From positions 1-8,053 of the forward strand of contig CALGRN010000047.1 in NCBI GenBank assembly GCA_937880835.1: DNA of 8,053 nt, read 5' to 3'. Below the pieces are notes generated by a model. It was not told where the DNA came from. It saw only the letters and a list, made by a program, of their open reading frames with translations, and made no database searches. The translations under genes and the position numbers were made by a program. This document shows, piece by piece, positions 1-6,536 of the stretch. Source of the DNA: an uncultured Prevotella sp. Lineage in GTDB: Bacteria; Bacteroidota; Bacteroidia; Bacteroidales; Bacteroidaceae. Each line of letters opens with the position of its first letter. The first letter of the stretch is position 1.

Positions 1-1
1 C

Positions 2-2398
2 CGCGTTGTAGGTGAGGTGCTCGGTAAGTACCACCCACATGGCGACTCTTCTGTATATGGCGCTCTCGTGCGTCTGGCACAGGATTGGAATATGCGTTAT
101 ACCCTTGTTGACGGTCAGGGTAACTTCGGTTCCGTCGATGGCGACTCAGCAGCTGCCATGCGTTACACCGAGTGCCGACTCTCAAAGATGGGTGAGCACA
201 TCATGGACGACATCAAGAAGGACACTGTTGACATGTCCCTCAACTTCGACGATACGCTCTATGAGCCAACCGTGATGCCAACGAAGATCCCTAACCTCCT
301 TGTAAACGGTGGTAACGGTATCGCTGTAGGTATGGCAACAAACATGCCTACCCACAACCTCAACGAAGTAATCGACGGATGCTGTGCTTACATCGACAAC
401 CCAGACATCGACACAGATGGTCTCATGCAGTACATCAAGGCTCCAGACTTCCCTACAGGCGGTTACATCTACGGTCTTGGTGGTGTTAAGGATGCTTACG
501 AGACTGGTCGCGGCCGTATCATCATGCGTGCAAAGGCAGAGATCGAGTCAGATGACAGCCACGACAAGATTGTTGTTACCGAGATTCCTTACGGCGTAAA
601 CAAGGCACAGCTCATCGAGAACATCGCAGAACTCGTTAAGGAAGGTAAGCTTGACGGCATCTCTAATGCTAACGACGAGTCTGGTCGTCAGGGTATGCGT
701 ATCGTTGTAGATGTTAAGCGTGATGCCAACGCAAACGTAATACTTAACAAGCTGTTTAAGATGACTGCCCTTCAAAGTTCATTCTCCGTGAATTGCATTG
801 CTTTGGTTAACGGACGTCCGAGAATGCTTACTCTTAAAGAATGTGTTAAATATTTTGTTGAACACAGGCATGATGTTACAATACGTCGCACGAAGTTTGA
901 CTTGAAGAAAGCGCAAGAACGTGCACATATTCTCGAAGGACTTATAATAGCATGCGACAATATTGACGAGGTCGTGCGTATCATTCGTGCAAGCAAGACA
1001 CCGGCTGAAGCACAGGATAATCTTAAAAAACGTTTTGAACTTGACGAACTTCAAAGTAAAGCTATCGTTGATATGCGTCTCAGCCAGTTGACCGGTTTGC
1101 GTATGGAACAGCTTCACGCAGAATTTGAAGAGCTTGAAAAAACAATCTCTTATTTGCAAAACATACTTGATGATCCTGAACTTTGTAAGAAAGTTATGAA
1201 AGAAGAACTCATCGAAGTTAAAGAGAAATACGGTGATGAAAGACGTACGGAGATAATACCGGCAGAGCATGAATTCAATGCAGAAGATTTCTATCCGAAT
1301 GATCCTGTAGTTATAACAGTGAGTCATCTTGGCTACATCAAGCGCACAGCATTAAGCGAATTCAGAGAGCAAGCACGTGGAGGAGTCGGCAGTAAGGGTG
1401 CTAATACTCGCGAACAGGACTTCACCGAATATATATATCCGGCTACAATGCACCAGACAATGTTGTTTTTTACAAAGAAGGGACGTTGCTATTGGCTTAA
1501 ATGTTATGAAATACCGGAAGGTGACAAGACTTCTAAGGGACGCGCAATACAAAACATGCTCAACATAGATGCAGATGATGCGGTTAACGCTTTCTTGAGA
1601 TTGAGAGGACGAGGATTAAGTGACGAAGACTTCATTAATTCTCATTATGTTGTGTTTGCAACAAAGAACGGTATTGTAAAGAAAACCTGCTTGGAGGCTT
1701 ATTCGCGTCCTCGTGCAAACGGAGTGATTGCTATAAACATCATGGAAGACGATGAAGTTGTAGATGTTCGTCTTACAAATGGAAGCAATGAGTTGATTAT
1801 GGCTAACCGAAATGGAAGGGCTGTAAGATTTGACGAGAATGCAATAAGACCAATGGGACGTACTGCAACCGGTGTCAGAGGTATGCGCCTTGACGCTGAT
1901 GACGATGCTGTTGTAGGAATGATTGTTGTAAACGATTCTGAAACCGAATCGGTTCTGGTGGTAAGTGAGAACGGATATGGAAAACGTTCGCAAGTAGAAG
2001 ACTACCGCAAAACAAATCGTGGGGGTAAAGGAGTGAAGACTTTGAGCATAACGGAGAAGACCGGACGACTTGTAGCAATAAAGAATGTGACAGACGAAAA
2101 CGATCTTATGATTATAAATAAGAGCGGTATCACAATCCGACTTGCAATGGCTGATGTTCGCATTATGGGACGTGCAACACAAGGTGTGCGACTTATAAAC
2201 CTTACAAAGAAGAACGATGTTATAGCAGGAGTATGCAAAGTAATGAATACGGAGCTTGAATCTCAGATAGAAGAAGAAAACAGAAATCAAATAACAAAAG
2301 CAAACGAGTCGGAAGATAACAGTTCGCAGACTCTTGAAGAAAGTTCTGTTCAGAATGCAGATGTTGCAGACTTTGATGATAACAATAAAGAAGAATAA
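2..2398 (+). CDS. gyrA: DNA gyrase subunit A, 5' end missing
   Basis: GyrA is the DNA-breaking and rejoining subunit of gyrase (A2B2), which introduces negative supercoils using ATP hydrolysed by GyrB. The fragment has 798 residues. Residue 1 (Arg) corresponds to about residue 68 of E. coli GyrA, so the true start lies upstream. Visible are G-K-Y-H-P-H-G-D (fragment 8-15), the Q-G-N-F-G-S loop, and the catalytic Tyr in A-A-M-R-Y-T (Tyr55, codon 164-166, E. coli Tyr122). The C-terminal beta-pinwheel starts near base 1290. It carries a diverged GyrA box Q-A-R-G-G-V-G (1370-1390) and an N-R-G-G-K-G in a later blade (2015-2032). The last 40 or so residues are rich in Glu/Asp, as in gyrase tails. 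The complete wrapping domain argues against ParC. Position 87 (E. coli numbering) is Gly. Codon use changes sharply near 740-800 (see findings). TPR1 follows after 21 bases. Confidence 0.97.
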   Translation, partial: RVVGEVLGKYHPHGDSSVYGALVRLAQDWNMRYTLVDGQGNFGSVDGDSAAAMRYTECRLSKMGEHIMDDIKKDTVDMSLNFDDTLYEPTVMPTKIPNLLVNGGNGIAVGMATNMPTHNLNEVIDGCCAYIDNPDIDTDGLMQYIKAPDFPTGGYIYGLGGVKDAYETGRGRIIMRAKAEIESDDSHDKIVVTEIPYGVNKAQLIENIAELVKEGKLDGISNANDESGRQGMRIVVDVKRDANANVILNKLFKMTALQSSFSVNCIALVNGRPRMLTLKECVKYFVEHRHDVTIRRTKFDLKKAQERAHILEGLIIACDNIDEVVRIIRASKTPAEAQDNLKKRFELDELQSKAIVDMRLSQLTGLRMEQLHAEFEELEKTISYLQNILDDPELCKKVMKEELIEVKEKYGDERRTEIIPAEHEFNAEDFYPNDPVVITVSHLGYIKRTALSEFREQARGGVGSKGANTREQDFTEYIYPATMHQTMLFFTKKGRCYWLKCYEIPEGDKTSKGRAIQNMLNIDADDAVNAFLRLRGRGLSDEDFINSHYVVFATKNGIVKKTCLEAYSRPRANGVIAINIMEDDEVVDVRLTNGSNELIMANRNGRAVRFDENAIRPMGRTATGVRGMRLDADDDAVVGMIVVNDSETESVLVVSENGYGKRSQVEDYRKTNRGGKGVKTLSITEKTGRLVAIKNVTDENDLMIINKSGITIRLAMADVRIMGRATQGVRLINLTKKNDVIAGVCKVMNTELESQIEEENRNQITKANESEDNSSQTLEESSVQNADVADFDDNNKEE
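740..800. other. Composition and codon-use junction inside gyrA
   Basis: Upstream of this interval, my hand count of complete gyrA codons gives Lys 15 AAG/0 AAA, Ile 16 ATC/2 ATT/1 ATA, Gln 5 CAG/0 CAA, and Pro with no CCG. From 781 to 1560, Lys is 10 AAG/12 AAA, Ile is 5 ATC/4 ATT/10 ATA, and Pro is mostly CCG. The single ATA upstream is at 740-742 and the first CAA is at 773-775, which brackets the change. The protein reads through without a break and the local residues look conserved. A recombination end point or an assembly join would both look like this. Confidence 0.7.
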
Positions 2399-2419
2399 AC
2401 CTTTTAAAATTATAAATTT

Positions 2420-3676
2420 ATGAGAAAATTAATTATTTTGGCATTGATTGCACTTGGTACATCAACAGCCTTTGCAGGTGACAGCGATGCTCTTAAAGCA
2501 ATTATGAAGGCAAAAAGTTATGCGGAGGCTGAAAGTCTCTTGAAAAATAGCTTGTCACAACTTGCAGGAAACGAAGAGAAAGCTAAGGCTTACAACAAAC
2601 TTGTTGATTTGGCTATGGCTGATTTCAACAAGATTCTGCAGGTAGAACTGTCGAATGAGAATATGAAACAGACGGGAAATAGTGCCAATGTTCAACCTTA
2701 TGACACTGTGGCTCTATATAATTCTCTTGATAACGCATATACGGCTGCTGCCGAATGCGATAAATATGATCAGATGCCTAATGAAAAGGGAAAGATTAAA
2801 TCTAAGTACAGAACGTCAAATTCTGCACGTTTATTCCCGATAAGATACCAACTTATAAACGGTGGTATATATTATCAAGGTAAGGGTGATGATAAAAACG
2901 CATATAAGTTTCTTGCAAATTATGTGGAAACAGCGGAGCTTCCTTTGTTCACAGGAGTTGACAACAGCGCAGACTCAAATATTTCCAACATAGCGTATTA
3001 TGCTACAATTTATGCATTCCAAGCAGGCGACTTCAAGAAAGCAGAGAAGTATGTAGAGATTGCAGCAAAAGATCCTGAAAAGGGAAAAGAAGCCTCAAAC
3101 ATGCGTCTTGGAATTATGCAGGCACAATTAAAGTCACACGCCGATTCCTTGAATTATATCGACAAGTTGAAAGTTCTTTATGCGCAAGAGCCGTCTAATG
3201 ATGTAGTTCTCGGTACGTTGGCAGATATGTATTCTGCAATGAAGAACGAAGCCGAACTTGAAAAGATGATTTCCGGAGTGCTCAGTTCTAATCCGAACAA
3301 CACTATGGCACTTATGATAAAGGGAAGAAGTGATATGTATAAGGATAAATACGATGAGGCTATCGCTTCTTTCAAGAAAGCTGTTGAAATCAAGCAGGAT
3401 AATCCTCAGCTTTACACTTATTTAGGTTTCTGTCTCAATAATAAGGCTCAGATAGCGAGAGACAGAGTTGCAAGAAACGGAAAAGCTTTATCGGCAGCTG
3501 AGGAACAGATAAAAAATGTTTATAAGGAAAGCATAACCTACTTGGAGAAAGCAAAAGAATTAGATCCGGGACGTGAGAAAGCCAACTGGGCTTATCCTTT
3601 GTATCAGGCATACTATATGGTATATGGAGCAGATGATGCAAGGACAAAGGAAGCTGAAGCTCTCACAAAAAGATAA
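2420..3676 (+). CDS. Exported TPR protein 1 of 3, cotranscribed with gyrA
   Basis: This is a 418-residue protein with a Sec signal peptide (basic M-R-K, hydrophobic residues 4-17, likely cut after A-F-A at 17-19), so it should be periplasmic. There is no lipobox and no other membrane segment. The rest is alpha-helical: an N-terminal helical region (about 21-110), a K-Y-R..N motif (129-134), helix pairs near 143-173 and 190-218, a clear TPR at about 295-328 (Y-D-E-A-I-A-S-F-K-K-A), and a final TPR at about 330-383. The final TPR's two helices are split by a charged insert, and it is followed by W-A-Y-P-L-Y-Q-A-Y-Y (390-399). TPRs usually bind other proteins. The specific role is not recognised. 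The ATG is 21 AT-rich bases after the gyrA stop with no Shine-Dalgarno, as usual in Bacteroidetes. It is probably read through from gyrA and ends at the terminator at 3684. Paralogues lie at 4154 and 5315. Confidence 0.9.
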   Translation: MRKLIILALIALGTSTAFAGDSDALKAIMKAKSYAEAESLLKNSLSQLAGNEEKAKAYNKLVDLAMADFNKILQVELSNENMKQTGNSANVQPYDTVALYNSLDNAYTAAAECDKYDQMPNEKGKIKSKYRTSNSARLFPIRYQLINGGIYYQGKGDDKNAYKFLANYVETAELPLFTGVDNSADSNISNIAYYATIYAFQAGDFKKAEKYVEIAAKDPEKGKEASNMRLGIMQAQLKSHADSLNYIDKLKVLYAQEPSNDVVLGTLADMYSAMKNEAELEKMISGVLSSNPNNTMALMIKGRSDMYKDKYDEAIASFKKAVEIKQDNPQLYTYLGFCLNNKAQIARDRVARNGKALSAAEEQIKNVYKESITYLEKAKELDPGREKANWAYPLYQAYYMVYGADDARTKEAEALTKR

Positions 3677-3683
3677 ACACGTT

Positions 3684-3737
3684 TCATTGTATGGACGGAT
3701 ATTATGTCTGTCCATACAATGATTGTTTGTTTTAATT
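3684..3737 (+). terminator. Intrinsic terminator after gyrA-TPR1
   Basis: An almost perfect hairpin starts 8 bases after the TPR1 stop. The outer arms are CATTGTATGGAC (3685-3696) and GTCCATACAATG (3710-3721), extended inward by GGA/TCT (one G-T wobble) and outward by T3684-A3722. This gives about 16 pairs around a 7-base loop (3700-3706). A T-rich stretch follows (3723-3737, TTGTTTGTTTTAATT). The stem is strong for an otherwise AT-rich region. The complementary strand also has a T-rich run past the stem, so some two-way function is possible, but no opposing gene is present. Confidence 0.85.
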
Positions 3738-3798
3738 CCGCTTTCGGCATCATCCGAAAACTTGATAAATATCAAGAACTTTCATGCTATATGATTAT

Positions 3799-3835
3799 GT
3801 CATACATATAACAGTTTACATAAACTGTGTATGAC
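3799..3835. repeat. Bulged inverted repeat, 7 + 7 pairs
   Basis: GTCATAC (3799-3805) pairs with GTATGAC (3829-3835), and ACAGTTT (3811-3817) pairs with AAACTGT (3822-3828) around the loop ACAT. The only unpaired bases in the stem are the five at 3806-3810 on the left side. All 14 pairs are Watson-Crick. No T run follows, so it does not look like a terminator. It could be an RNA structure or a protein-binding dyad. Confidence 0.6.
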
Positions 3836-3873
3836 AGACTTATTATAGCCGTGCAATATATATTGTTTTGTTC

Positions 3874-3938
3874 TCTAAAAGCTATTGTTTTACACGTCAA
3901 AACGATAACTTTCGCAATGCAAAACAACAGCTTTTGGA
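3874..3938. repeat. 15-base inverted repeat around a 29-base spacer
   Basis: The left arm AAAAGCTATTGTTTT (3877-3891) and right arm AAAACAACAGCTTTT (3921-3935) are complementary at 14 of 15 positions. Pairing can extend three more bases outward (TCT/GGA, one wobble). The spacer 3892-3920 contains TAACTTTCGCA (3906-3916), which resembles a Bacteroidetes -7 element. The arrangement could form a long stem in RNA. It also resembles, at reduced scale, promoters flanked by inverted repeats, but nothing in the window shows inversion. Confidence 0.6.
3884..3914 (+). promoter_or_regulatory. Weak promoter candidate inside the inverted repeat
   Basis: ATTG (3884-3887), 18 bases, then TAACTTTC (3906-3913) followed by GCA. 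Compared with the Bacteroidetes consensus TTTG-(19-21)-TAnnTTTG, it has one mismatch in each box and a spacer one base short. It would start a transcript near 3920 running toward the TPR2 gene with a leader of more than 200 bases. This is a tentative call made because no better + strand candidate was found in the gap. Confidence 0.3.
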
Positions 3939-4086
3939 AAGCAGTTTGTAACAGCTTGATACACAAGATGATAATGATGTAGCTTTCTCTGCATGACAGA
4001 AATAGACAGTATTCATGTCTTAAAGAACATAAGCAGCGGGATTATTTGATTTTATTTAAGTCGCCGACCGTTGTTATTCTGATATA

Positions 4087-4113
4087 TGCAACCGACATAA
4101 GTTGCAGTTTTTT
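4087..4113 (+). terminator. Small hairpin followed by six T, possible attenuator or sRNA end
   Basis: TGCAAC (4087-4092) and GTTGCA (4101-4106) form a perfect 6-pair stem with an 8-base loop, then G and TTTTTT (4108-4113). The shape is that of an intrinsic terminator, but the stem is short. It lies 40 bases before the TPR2 start, so it could end a short RNA transcribed from the gap or attenuate expression of TPR2-TPR3-helicase. Confidence 0.4.
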
Positions 4114-4153
4114 ATACTGAACCAAATATACTTATCTGGCATTTTTACAGTTT

Positions 4154-5293
4154 ATGCGTTATGTTTTTACCTTGATAATAGTTTTATTTTCGTGCATGGA
4201 GAACTTTGCACTAGCTAAAAACATGACTTATAAAGATGCCAAGAAACTTGCTAAATACTGGAATGGCAGAATTGATAAGTCATTAATTAAACTAAGCAAT
4301 ATCCCTTCTTCCGATTCATTGGCGTTTTACAGGACGGAAGTCGAAATAGTAAGAGCCGGTATAGAGTGTGATTACTACGACCGAGTTAAAAATAAATACG
4401 GCGAGGAAAAACTTAAATACAGGGAAAAGAACGTTGAACGCATCTCGTATATGCGCCAGCACATAATAGACGCAGGACTTTATTGTTACAGGCATAAACT
4501 AATACAAGAGGCTTTGGACGATTTCATACTGTATCTGGAAAGTTCCAAATCCGGTATGTTTGAGGATGTGGCTGCCATTCATAAAGAAGACATTTCAAGC
4601 GTGGCTTATTATATCAGTGTGATATACTATAACAATAATAATTATAAAAAGGCAGACATATATGCCGACATTGCGATAAGAGACAGCAGCATAGCTAAAA
4701 ATGCCGCCGAAATAAAAGCTCTGTGCATGAAAGCGCAGATGAAGACTGCGCAAGACTCTGCCAAATATCTTGCGGTTGTAAAGGCATTGCGTGAAAATGA
4801 TGTTAAGAGTGATGAATACTTCTCTTGGCTTATGGAATATTATGATGAACCGGCACACCGCTCCGAACTTAAATCATTTGCCGAAGAAGAGATAAAAAGA
4901 AATCCGGACAACAAACTGGCTTGGATATTGAAAGGTGAGGCTGCAATGAACGAGCAGAAATGGGACGAAGCGATAGAGTCTTACAAACATTCGGTGTCAA
5001 TAGACTCTACACAAGTGGCAGCTCTATATAATATAGGTGTATGTCTTAATGCTAAGGCGCAGGCAATGAATAATGATTTGAAAAACGAAAAGGGGAAACT
5101 TTCTCGCGAAAACGCCAAGCTTGTTTTAGGTGTTTTTGAAGAATCTGAATTTTATTTGGAAAGAGTCAAGAGGCTTGACCCATATAGGAATAAAGTAGAT
5201 TGGGTTAAACCGTTATATCAAGTTTATTACATATTGGGAGAAAAAAAGAAAGCAGAAGGACTTGCTCCTTTGGTAACGGGATTTGCAAGATAA
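4154..5293 (+). CDS. Exported TPR protein 2 of 3
   Basis: This 379-residue predicted periplasmic protein has a signal peptide (Arg2, hydrophobic 4-13, likely cleavage after A-L-A at 19-21). A Cys at 14 follows L-F-S, but Phe at -2 makes a poor lipobox, so I favour ordinary Sec cleavage. The mature part is helical and lines up with the neighbouring TPR proteins: L-K-Y-R-E-K-N (87-93), D-A-G-L-Y-C-Y (106-112), A-Y-Y-I-S-V-I-Y-Y (151-159), a clear TPR at about 255-288 (W-D-E-A-I-E-S-Y-K-H-S), and a last TPR split by a Lys/Glu/Asn-rich insert (about 303-327). It ends L-D-P-Y-R-N-K-V-D-W then P-L-Y-Q-V-Y-Y (353-359). Its N-terminal helical region is shorter than in the other two copies. No enzymatic motif is visible and the partner is unknown. 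It probably starts a unit with TPR3 (21 bases downstream) and the helicase. Confidence 0.88.
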   Translation: MRYVFTLIIVLFSCMENFALAKNMTYKDAKKLAKYWNGRIDKSLIKLSNIPSSDSLAFYRTEVEIVRAGIECDYYDRVKNKYGEEKLKYREKNVERISYMRQHIIDAGLYCYRHKLIQEALDDFILYLESSKSGMFEDVAAIHKEDISSVAYYISVIYYNNNNYKKADIYADIAIRDSSIAKNAAEIKALCMKAQMKTAQDSAKYLAVVKALRENDVKSDEYFSWLMEYYDEPAHRSELKSFAEEEIKRNPDNKLAWILKGEAAMNEQKWDEAIESYKHSVSIDSTQVAALYNIGVCLNAKAQAMNNDLKNEKGKLSRENAKLVLGVFEESEFYLERVKRLDPYRNKVDWVKPLYQVYYILGEKKKAEGLAPLVTGFAR

Positions 5294-5314
5294 AGTTTCT
5301 GAAATATATTTTAT

Positions 5315-6526
5315 ATGAAAAAGATAATGCTACGCATCTTTATCGGTGTTTCTTTATTGATATTATGCCAATTACAATCATTGGCACAGAAAAAACAAAT
5401 ATCACAAGCGCGTGATTATATTAAAAGCGGAAAGGAACTTGAAAAGGCGGAAAAGATGATGTCGGTGTTGTTGAAAGATTCTGCAAACATTAATAATCAT
5501 AAGATATGGCTTACTCTGTTAAATGCTGTCAAAGGACAATATGAACAAGGAAATGAAAAATTATATCTCCGACAGAAATATGATACAGCTGCCTTTTTTG
5601 AATCAACACTGAAAATGTTTCGCATATCAGAAAGTTTCGATTCGATAGAATCAAAACCCGACGGAAAAGGAAGAGTCAGACTGAAATACAGGAAAGAAAA
5701 TGCGGAATATCTTTCGGGAATGAGGAGAAATCTTTATAACGGAGGAATGTTTTTCGTGAAAAGAAGTGATTATGGAAAAGCTTATGAATTCTACAATAAA
5801 TATATTGACTGTATTTATCAGCCCTTATTCAAAGGATACGGCTACGACAAAACCGACGAACTGCTCCCTAATGCAGCTTATTGGACAATGTATTGCGGAT
5901 TTAAAATGAAAGATCCTGCCATGGCACTTAAAAATATAGAGATGGCAATGAAAGATAGCGAGCGAGTAAACTATGTGCTTCAATATCAGGCAAACGCTCT
6001 GTTGCAACTTGGAGATACATCCGGTTATATTGGATGTTTGAAGAAAGGTTTTGACAAATATCCTGATTTTCCTTTCTTTTTCCCGCGTTTATTCGAATAT
6101 TATGCAAAGCACGAGATGCTCGATTCTGCCATGATTGTTTCTGACAAGGCAATAAGCATAGACAGTACTAACGTTGTTTTCCGCCTTGCCAAAAGCACTG
6201 TTTTGCTGAATATGGGACGATATGACGAATGCATAGATATATGTATGTCTATCGTTTCAAAAAATGACAGCATTGCCGATGTATATTACAATATAGGTTT
6301 GGCATATTTCAATCAGGCAATAGCACTTGACAAGGAAGAACAAAGGAAAAGATCAAAGCAAGCACTCATAAAGAAATTGTATCAGAAGAGCTTACCTCAT
6401 ATGGAGAAATACCGCAAACTTGCACCAAATTTAAAAAACAAATGGGGAGCTGTGCTATATACTATATACCTGAATTTGAATATGGGCAGAGAGTTCGATG
6501 AAATAGAAAAGGAAATTAAAGAATAA
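5315..6526 (+). CDS. Exported TPR protein 3 of 3
   Basis: This 403-residue protein has a clear signal peptide (M-K-K, hydrophobic 7-18, probable cut after S-L-A with Gln next, a common Bacteroidetes pattern). It is predicted to be periplasmic. The N-terminal helical region (about 25-115) includes Y-D-T-A-A-F-F (89-95), matching Y-D-T-V-A-L-Y of TPR1. Next come L-K-Y-R-K-E-N (123-129), Y-N-G-G-M-F-F (141-147) and Y-Q-P-L-F (168-172), parallel to L-P-L-F in TPR1. TPR-like helix pairs lie at about 185-215, 255-285 and 287-318. A last split TPR (about 322-371) has a basic insert (E-E-Q-R-K-R-S-K-Q, 341-349). The W..PLYQ.YY ending is weaker here (W-G-A-V-L-Y-T-I-Y-L), so this copy has diverged most at that point. 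It lies 21 bases after TPR2 and 10 before the helicase. The role is unknown. Confidence 0.88.
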   Translation: MKKIMLRIFIGVSLLILCQLQSLAQKKQISQARDYIKSGKELEKAEKMMSVLLKDSANINNHKIWLTLLNAVKGQYEQGNEKLYLRQKYDTAAFFESTLKMFRISESFDSIESKPDGKGRVRLKYRKENAEYLSGMRRNLYNGGMFFVKRSDYGKAYEFYNKYIDCIYQPLFKGYGYDKTDELLPNAAYWTMYCGFKMKDPAMALKNIEMAMKDSERVNYVLQYQANALLQLGDTSGYIGCLKKGFDKYPDFPFFFPRLFEYYAKHEMLDSAMIVSDKAISIDSTNVVFRLAKSTVLLNMGRYDECIDICMSIVSKNDSIADVYYNIGLAYFNQAIALDKEEQRKRSKQALIKKLYQKSLPHMEKYRKLAPNLKNKWGAVLYTIYLNLNMGREFDEIEKEIKE

Positions 6527-6536
6527 AAATATTATA

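Larger units (their letters stand above)
3677..4153. other. 477-base intergenic region rich in hairpins
   Basis: I see no convincing coding frame here and no tRNA or CRISPR array. After the terminator, perfect small hairpins sit at 3742-3759 (TTTCGG/CCGAAA, 6-base loop) and 3761-3776 (CTTGAT/ATCAAG, 4-base loop). Next come a bulged stem at 3799-3835, a larger inverted repeat at 3874-3938, and a stem with a T run at 4087-4113. The direct repeat AACAGCTT occurs at 3926-3933 and 3950-3957. The stretch from about 3960 to 4086 shows nothing clear apart from a weak 5-base stem at 4004-4020. The region must contain the promoter for TPR2 unless transcription passes the terminator. Part of it may be a structured leader or small RNA. 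Confidence 0.6.

Noticed and set aside
1616..2290. Long open frame on the minus strand opposite gyrA (224 codons), and another at 779-1327
   Set aside because: Both lie entirely within gyrA on the opposite strand, the translations are Cys/His/Phe/Tyr-rich without recognisable motifs, and gyrA is certain. They are shadows.
2..2398. ParC (topoisomerase IV) instead of GyrA
   Set aside because: The A-A-M-R-Y-T active site is shared by both, but the full-length beta-pinwheel with RGG boxes and an acidic tail fits GyrA.
4004..4020. AGACA/TGTCT hairpin
   Set aside because: Only 5 pairs with a 7-base loop and no neighbouring T run. Not distinguishable from chance.
4123..4130. Perfect minus-strand -7 box (TATATTTG when read on that strand)
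   Set aside because: No matching TTTG lies 19-21 bases upstream on that strand, and no minus-strand gene follows. It is likely chance in AT-rich DNA.
4154..4219. TPR2 as a lipoprotein with Cys14
   Set aside because: The sequence before Cys is L-F-S. The bulky Phe at -2 fits a lipobox poorly, and a good A-L-A signal peptidase I site follows at 19-21.
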